From positions 20,957-84,956 of the forward strand of contig CAJUMM010000003.1 of assembly GCA_910586955.1 (NCBI GenBank): a stretch of DNA of 64,000 nucleotides. Reading direction: 5' to 3'. Numbering within the stretch: the stretch's first letter is position 1; the number at the start of each line of letters is the position of its first letter. The stretch comes from an uncultured Lachnospiraceae bacterium. GTDB taxonomy: Bacteria > Bacillota > Clostridia > Lachnospirales > Lachnospiraceae. A program made the position numbers and the translations under genes. Below, one piece after another: positions 59,985-64,000 of the stretch. The notes beneath the pieces are model-generated. The model did no database searches, was not told the DNA's origin, and worked only from the letters and a program-made list of their open reading frames with translations.

Positions 59985-61049
59985 TCAACCGATGTATCCT
60001 GCGAAAAGGAATACAAAGGCCAGGGAACAAGCCGAAACGCAGATCCAGGTAAGGCCGCCCAAAGCAATGGGTTTGACTCCCTTGGAAAATACATCCTTAA
60101 ATTTAATCTTAAAGCCCACCCCTGCAAGGGCAGAGGCAAAGAGGAACTTAGCCAGTTTCCCCAGGAGCTTAGCTGCGGACATCTCAAGTCCCGGTATGGT
60201 AAAGTTGAACACGCCAAAGGTATTCAGCCCGGCCATTACCACAAACCAGAGAATAAACATGGGGAAAGTCTTTTTCACCACGTTCAGCAGGGAATCGTTC
60301 TGGGCTCCCTCACTGTTTTTCGCATCCTTGGCCATTACTACAGTCCAGAACAGGGCTACAAAAATCAGCATCGTGGTACGTACCAGTTTCACGTTCAGGG
60401 CGCCGCTCCAGTCCCCAAGCCCGTTCATTGCCACGTAGGTGGCCTGGGCTCCCGCCACGGAAGAGGTATCATTGATAGCCGTTCCCGCCCAGAAGGCAAA
60501 CTGATTGTCCGTCAGTCCCAGCATTCCTGTGAGATAAGGGTAGCTGAATGCCGCCAGGGTATCAAACAGGAAGATAGCCGCCATAGCAAAAGCTATCTCC
60601 TCTTCCAGGGCCTTGATAATCCGGGACAGGGTGGCAATGGCCGTTCCCCCGCAGATACAGGTTCCGCCTCCTACCAGAATGGAGGTATTTCTGCTCACCC
60701 CCAGCTTCTTTCCAACCAGCAGGGCAATGGTAAAGGAAAGCAGGATGTTAAACAGAATCAGCGGAAGGGCCTTCACACCCGTTCCCAGGATATCCGCAAA
60801 GCTTAAGGTGGCTCCAGTAAGGATAATGCCCCAGTTTAAGAATTTCTTGCTGGCAAAAGTGGTTCCCGCCTTGAAATCTTTAGGAAGGCTCGGCAGCAGA
60901 TTGCAGGCAATCATGGATACCAGCAGGGCTACCATGGGTCCTCCCATGACCGTCCGCCCCAAAAGGGACGACTGCCAGTCTGTAGAAAGGGTTGCCAGTC
61001 CTCCAATAGCAAGGCAAAGAAGGATGGCTCCCGTCTTCTTATGATTCAT
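59985..61049 (-). CDS. YeiH-family putative sulfate/sulfite exporter
   Basis: A 354-residue membrane protein with about ten helices, family UPF0324/YeiH (Cons_hypoth698): GGPMVALLVSMI, GGGTCICGGTAIATLSRII, and AGTAINDTSSVAGA. The start at 61049 follows GGGGGGA. In other bacteria homologues sit next to sulfur genes; here the partner is a siroheme-type reductase 25 bp upstream, fitting export or balancing of a sulfur oxyanion. The transported species has not been proven for the family. Confidence 0.88.
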   Translation of the reverse strand: MNHKKTGAILLCLAIGGLATLSTDWQSSLLGRTVMGGPMVALLVSMIACNLLPSLPKDFKAGTTFASKKFLNWGIILTGATLSFADILGTGVKALPLILFNILLSFTIALLVGKKLGVSRNTSILVGGGTCICGGTAIATLSRIIKALEEEIAFAMAAIFLFDTLAAFSYPYLTGMLGLTDNQFAFWAGTAINDTSSVAGAQATYVAMNGLGDWSGALNVKLVRTTMLIFVALFWTVVMAKDAKNSEGAQNDSLLNVVKKTFPMFILWFVVMAGLNTFGVFNFTIPGLEMSAAKLLGKLAKFLFASALAGVGFKIKFKDVFSKGVKPIALGGLTWICVSACSLAFVFLFAGYIG

Positions 61050-61074
61050 TTTTCTATTCCCCCCTCGTGTATTT

Positions 61075-62028
61075 TTAGCAGGTAGCTCCTCCTGTGAGAT
61101 GCAGCTTGGCATCCAGGATTTCCTGCTTTCTCTCCAGAATATCATTAGACAAAAGCTGTTTCTCTACATTCTCAAAGCCCAGACGCTCGATGGTCTTGGC
61201 AAAGCGCTCTCCTGTCTGTCCTTGCTCGCGGAACAAAAGAATGGCTTTCTCAATCACAGACAGGGCTTCCTCTTTATCCGTAAACACCTTGGAGAGAGCC
61301 TGGCCCTGGGCCACCTTCTTGCCCCAGCGTCCGCCAATGTAGATCTTGTAACCGTAGGTTCCGTCCTCGATGCAGTCAAAAGGACAAGTCCCCACGCAGC
61401 GGCCGCAGTTATTGCAGACATCCTTGTCAATCTCCATCACGCCGTCTACCATCTTGGCCGCATTCACGGGACATGCCTTCTCCACTGCACACTTCTTGCA
61501 GCCGTTGCAGTCATCCTCGTCATAGTTGGGGATCCGCTGTCCAATGATTCCCAGATCGTTCAGGTCCGGCTTCACACAGTTGTTGGGACAGCCCCCTACG
61601 GCAATTTTGAACTTGTGGGGCAGCAGTACCTGACGGTATCCCTCGTAAAATCTGTGGTGGATTTCCTCGGAAAGCTCAAAGGAGTCCAGAAGGCCGTACT
61701 GGCAGGTAGTCCCCTTGCAGGCCACTACGGGACGCACCTTAGAACCGGTTCCCCCTGTCACAAGACCTGCTTTTCCTATGTACTCGCAGAATTCGTCAAT
61801 TTTGTCATAGGGAATCCCCTGTACTTCGATAGTCAGACGGGTGGTAAAAGTCACGATGCCGTTTCCAAATTTCTCCGCCGCCTCGCCAATCACTCTCTGC
61901 TGTTCTGCCGTGATCTTTCCGTTGACGGTGATAATGCGGCCGGAAAAATTGTCCGTACCCTTGTTGCTTAAAAATCCTCTTGCTTTTACTTTCTTTTCGT
62001 CTTCCGGGCTGATGGTAAGTGTTGCCAT
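61075..62028 (-). CDS. siroheme/4Fe-4S sulfite (or nitrite) reductase, AsrC-like
   Basis: A 317-residue reductase. Siroheme-cluster cysteines C104, C109, C147 and C151 (CKGTTCQYG, GGCPNNC) are present, followed by two ferredoxin-type clusters (C173, C176, C179, C185 and C204, C207, C210, C214). This layout matches anaerobic sulfite reductase subunit C. It should reduce sulfite to sulfide, with electrons from a partner. The asrA and asrB genes are absent here; the FAD-rhodanese gene upstream is the nearest electron-transfer candidate. Confidence 0.88.
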   Translation of the reverse strand: MATLTISPEDEKKVKARGFLSNKGTDNFSGRIITVNGKITAEQQRVIGEAAEKFGNGIVTFTTRLTIEVQGIPYDKIDEFCEYIGKAGLVTGGTGSKVRPVVACKGTTCQYGLLDSFELSEEIHHRFYEGYRQVLLPHKFKIAVGGCPNNCVKPDLNDLGIIGQRIPNYDEDDCNGCKKCAVEKACPVNAAKMVDGVMEIDKDVCNNCGRCVGTCPFDCIEDGTYGYKIYIGGRWGKKVAQGQALSKVFTDKEEALSVIEKAILLFREQGQTGERFAKTIERLGFENVEKQLLSNDILERKQEILDAKLHLTGGATC

Positions 62029-62048
62029 AGTCTTATCCTCCTATTTTT

Positions 62049-62149
62049 AGTTCCGCAGCTTCCCTCCCAGCACCCTTTTCCTGGAAGGATTTACAGCCGC
62101 TTTGCGTCTGCAGCTCCTTCCGGCGCTTTCCGGGAATCTGCTGTTTTTT
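62049..62149 (-). repeat. palindromic repeat, copy E (before the siroheme reductase gene)
   Basis: About 101 bp; AAAAAACAGCAG, GGAAGGAGCTG, AGACGC-AAA-GCGGCTG, CCTTCC, ending CTGCGGAACT beside the reductase ribosome site. The arms differ from A-D but stay complementary. Confidence 0.8.
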
Positions 62150-62167
62150 AGTTTAGTTCATGTGTAT

Positions 62168-63796
62168 TTAGTCCTCTTCTTCCACCGTATTGAAGGTGGT
62201 TCCGCCTTCCAGGACCTTTGTGTTGGTGTAGCCGTAATGTTTCAGGCGGTTCTGGGTCATGTATGCCCGTTTTCCTTTTGCACATACCAGGAGCAGCTTC
62301 TCGTCTTTTCCCAGTCCTTCCACTTCTCCCTCAATCTTGGTGAGATCCAGATAAGGCGCTGAGTGAATGGAGGGCTGAGGAGAAGCGTCTACCAGGCGGT
62401 ATCCCTCTGCGGCTCCCTCCGCGAACTCGGCCGGAGTAAAGCTGTCCAAGGTGCCGCTCATTTTGTTCAGCAGCACATTGAGAGCATGGGCAAAGGGATG
62501 GATGGCCGTGGAGAAGGGCGGGGCATATGCAAAGTCCAGATTCTCCAGCTGATCCACAGTGGCGCCCAGGGAAATGGCTGTTACGGCAATGTCCGTCACC
62601 TTGTCCACCGCGCCGGTTCCCAGAACCTGCAGGCCCAAGAATTTCCGGGTGGTTTTGTCCGCTACCATCTTAATGATAAAGGAGCCTGCCCCCGGATAGT
62701 AATGGGCTTTATCGTCCACAACGGAGAGGGCCGTAATCACGTCATGGCCTGCAGCCTTTGCAGCCGTCTCGGTGAGGCCTGTGCGTCCCGTATTGATGCC
62801 TCCCGGCAGCTTGGCCACGCCGGTTCCCAGCACACCTGCATATTCCTTGCTTCCGCCGCAGATATTTGCTGCCAGCACCCGGCCTGCAATATTGGCCGTG
62901 GAACCCATGGGGGACCATGCCGGCTCTCCTGTCTCGCGGTTTGTCACCATGGCGCAGTCACCCACCGCATAGACATCCTCCACATTGGTGCGAAGGTTCT
63001 TATCCGTGAGAATGGTTCCTTTGAACATCTCGATGCCGCTGCCCTCCAGAAATGCCGTGTTGGGACGGATACCGATAGCCAGGATAAGGGCGTCTGCCTT
63101 CACTGCGCGCTTGCTGGTCTGCACCTTCTCTACCTTTCCCTCTCCCAGGACTCCTTCCAGGGCTACACCGGTCATGGGATTGATACCCGCATCGGCCATC
63201 TTGTTTTCTACGTACTCGGAAAGTTCCGGATCCAGGAAATTGGGAAGTACATGGGGGGCAAAATCAATCACGTTCACACGCACACCCTTTTTTGCCAGGT
63301 TTTCCGCCACCTCAAGGCCGATAAAACCGCCGCCTGCCACTACGGCCCGCTTAATTCCCCCTGCCTCTACAGCCTCTCTAAGGGCGATGGCGTCCTCCGG
63401 CGTACGCATAAAAAATACATTTTCCAAATCCAGTCCCGGAATATCCGGACGGAAGGGAGAAGCGCCGGAGGCAATCACCAGCTTGTCATAGCTGTAAGTG
63501 CCGGTCTCCCCCTCATGTACGGCCGTCACCGTCTTGGCCGCCGTGTCAACCGCTGTCACTTCTGTCTCGGTCAGAACCTTGGCTCCTGTCAGCCTGGAAA
63601 ATGACTCCGGCGTATTCACGATCAGCTGCTCCTTGGCAGGAATCACACCGCCCACATAATAGGGAAGCCCGCAGCCCGCATAGGAAATATCTTTTCCCTT
63701 GGTGAGGATGGTAACCTCACAGCTCCGGTCTTCCCTCTTGATTTTCGCCGCAGCCTTCGTTCCGGCCGCAACGCCACCGATAATCAGTACTTTCAT
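62168..63796 (-). CDS. FAD-dependent CoA-disulfide/persulfide reductase with C-terminal rhodanese domain
   Basis: A 542-residue fusion. Residues 1-445 form a pyridine-nucleotide-disulfide reductase of the NADH oxidase/CoADR type: FAD loop GGVAAGTKAAA, single redox Cys42 in YAGCGLPYYVGG, NAD loop AGGGFIGLEVAENL, AVGDCA. Residues 455-542 form a rhodanese with catalytic Cys in LLVCAKGKRAYM. Enzymes of this type (CoADR-RHD, Npsr) reduce polysulfide or CoA persulfide. First gene of the sulfur cassette, 140 bp before the siroheme reductase. Confidence 0.92.
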   Translation of the reverse strand: MKVLIIGGVAAGTKAAAKIKREDRSCEVTILTKGKDISYAGCGLPYYVGGVIPAKEQLIVNTPESFSRLTGAKVLTETEVTAVDTAAKTVTAVHEGETGTYSYDKLVIASGASPFRPDIPGLDLENVFFMRTPEDAIALREAVEAGGIKRAVVAGGGFIGLEVAENLAKKGVRVNVIDFAPHVLPNFLDPELSEYVENKMADAGINPMTGVALEGVLGEGKVEKVQTSKRAVKADALILAIGIRPNTAFLEGSGIEMFKGTILTDKNLRTNVEDVYAVGDCAMVTNRETGEPAWSPMGSTANIAGRVLAANICGGSKEYAGVLGTGVAKLPGGINTGRTGLTETAAKAAGHDVITALSVVDDKAHYYPGAGSFIIKMVADKTTRKFLGLQVLGTGAVDKVTDIAVTAISLGATVDQLENLDFAYAPPFSTAIHPFAHALNVLLNKMSGTLDSFTPAEFAEGAAEGYRLVDASPQPSIHSAPYLDLTKIEGEVEGLGKDEKLLLVCAKGKRAYMTQNRLKHYGYTNTKVLEGGTTFNTVEEED

Positions 63797-63845
63797 CGGT
63801 TTCTACCCCTTTCTTCTTGTTAATTCTTTAACATTTTGACAGTTG

Positions 63846-63876
63846 ATACCATTCTGTCCCTGTTGTATCCATTATA
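63846..63876 (-). promoter_or_regulatory. promoter -10 and a dyad upstream of the FAD-rhodanese gene
   Basis: TATAAT (63871-63876) with no good -35. Just downstream, GATAC-N15-GTATC forms a dyad, also readable as direct repeats GGATACAAC and GGTATCAAC. It may be the operator of a sulfur-responsive regulator. Confidence 0.4.
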
Positions 63877-63953
63877 ACACTTGCTAATCAATAATAATAA
63901 TGATATTATTTGATTAAAAACATAGGTATTGCCTATTAACTGGGGGGGGGATT

Positions 63954-64000
63954 AGATCGGAAGAGCGTCGTGTAGGGAAAGAGTGTAGATCTCGGTGGTC
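63954..64000. other. Illumina TruSeq adapter sequence (contamination)
   Basis: The final 47 bases begin AGATCGGAAGAGCGTCGTGT and continue as the known TruSeq universal adapter complement. They follow a G9 run (63942-63950). They are not part of the organism. Confidence 0.97.

Noticed and set aside
63942..63950. Phase-variable G9 tract upstream of the FAD-rhodanese gene
   Set aside because: It lies directly beside adapter sequence and outside the gene's own promoter, so it cannot be trusted as genomic.
1..64000. tRNA, rRNA, prophage or insertion sequences
   Set aside because: No cloverleaf with a CCA end, no rRNA sequence, and no transposase, integrase or phage structural gene is seen.

Overview
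The window looks like a chromosomal contig of a gut-type Lachnospiraceae bacterium (Firmicutes, Clostridia). The grounds are GC-rich coding sequence, AGGAGG-type ribosome sites, sigma-A promoters with 16-17 bp spacers, and a gene set typical of that family: a DUF4250 protein, YesN/LytS-type two-component genes, the radical SAM/DUF4130 DNA-repair pair, a MocR-type aspartate aminotransferase and mannose-family PTS operons. I see no rRNA, tRNA, CRISPR array, prophage or insertion sequence. The last 47 bases (63954-64000) match an Illumina adapter, so the true genomic sequence ends near 63953.

Layout. 1-2.3 kb: cell-surface operon (GT2-GtrA glycosyltransferase with an in-frame amber codon, phosphodiester glycosidase, small membrane protein). 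2.6-4.9 kb: GntR-type repressor plus ABC exporter with a long repeat-bearing leader. 5-11.9 kb: lipoprotein, THUMP-type RNA methyltransferase, acetyltransferase, cyclophilin, RarA, polysaccharide deacetylase and small membrane proteins. 12-21.6 kb: galactose block (mglBAC transporter, a membrane-anchored sugar-binding sensor with histidine kinase and response regulator, galactokinase). 21.7-24.2 kb: amino-acid ABC transporter. 24.3-34.9 kb: housekeeping genes (uppP, aspartate aminotransferase, HD hydrolase, homoserine dehydrogenase, uracil permease, Mrp) plus the radical SAM/DUF4130 pair behind two LexA-like boxes. 35-42.5 kb: MATE, TrkH/TrkA potassium uptake, DUF1653, AI-2E-type permease, macrodomain hydrolase. 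42.5-53.9 kb: a large accessory carbohydrate operon (mannose-family PTS, aldolase, two alcohol dehydrogenases, esterase, unknown genes, AEC carrier) with an SDR gene and a PRD regulator. 53.9-59.7 kb: aroC, Lrp, a TetR/MFS efflux pair with visible operators, an Xre-type membrane regulator and an Rpn-family nuclease. 60-63.8 kb: a sulfur cassette (FAD oxidoreductase-rhodanese, siroheme reductase, YeiH exporter).

Structure outside genes. A family of about 100-bp imperfect palindromes occurs as five full copies and one partial copy. At four gene starts (mrp, the DUF1653 gene, the siroheme reductase gene and lrp) the same element edge lies next to the downstream ribosome site. A separate element of about 97 bp (promoter-like motif, small palindrome, GNRA-capped hairpin) occurs twice. 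Several operons share terminators that overlap the -35 of the next promoter (galK, aroC). The most promising leads are the SOS-type control of the uncharacterised radical SAM/DUF4130 pair, the palindromic repeat family, and the galactose three-component sensor with its repeated boxes upstream of mglB.
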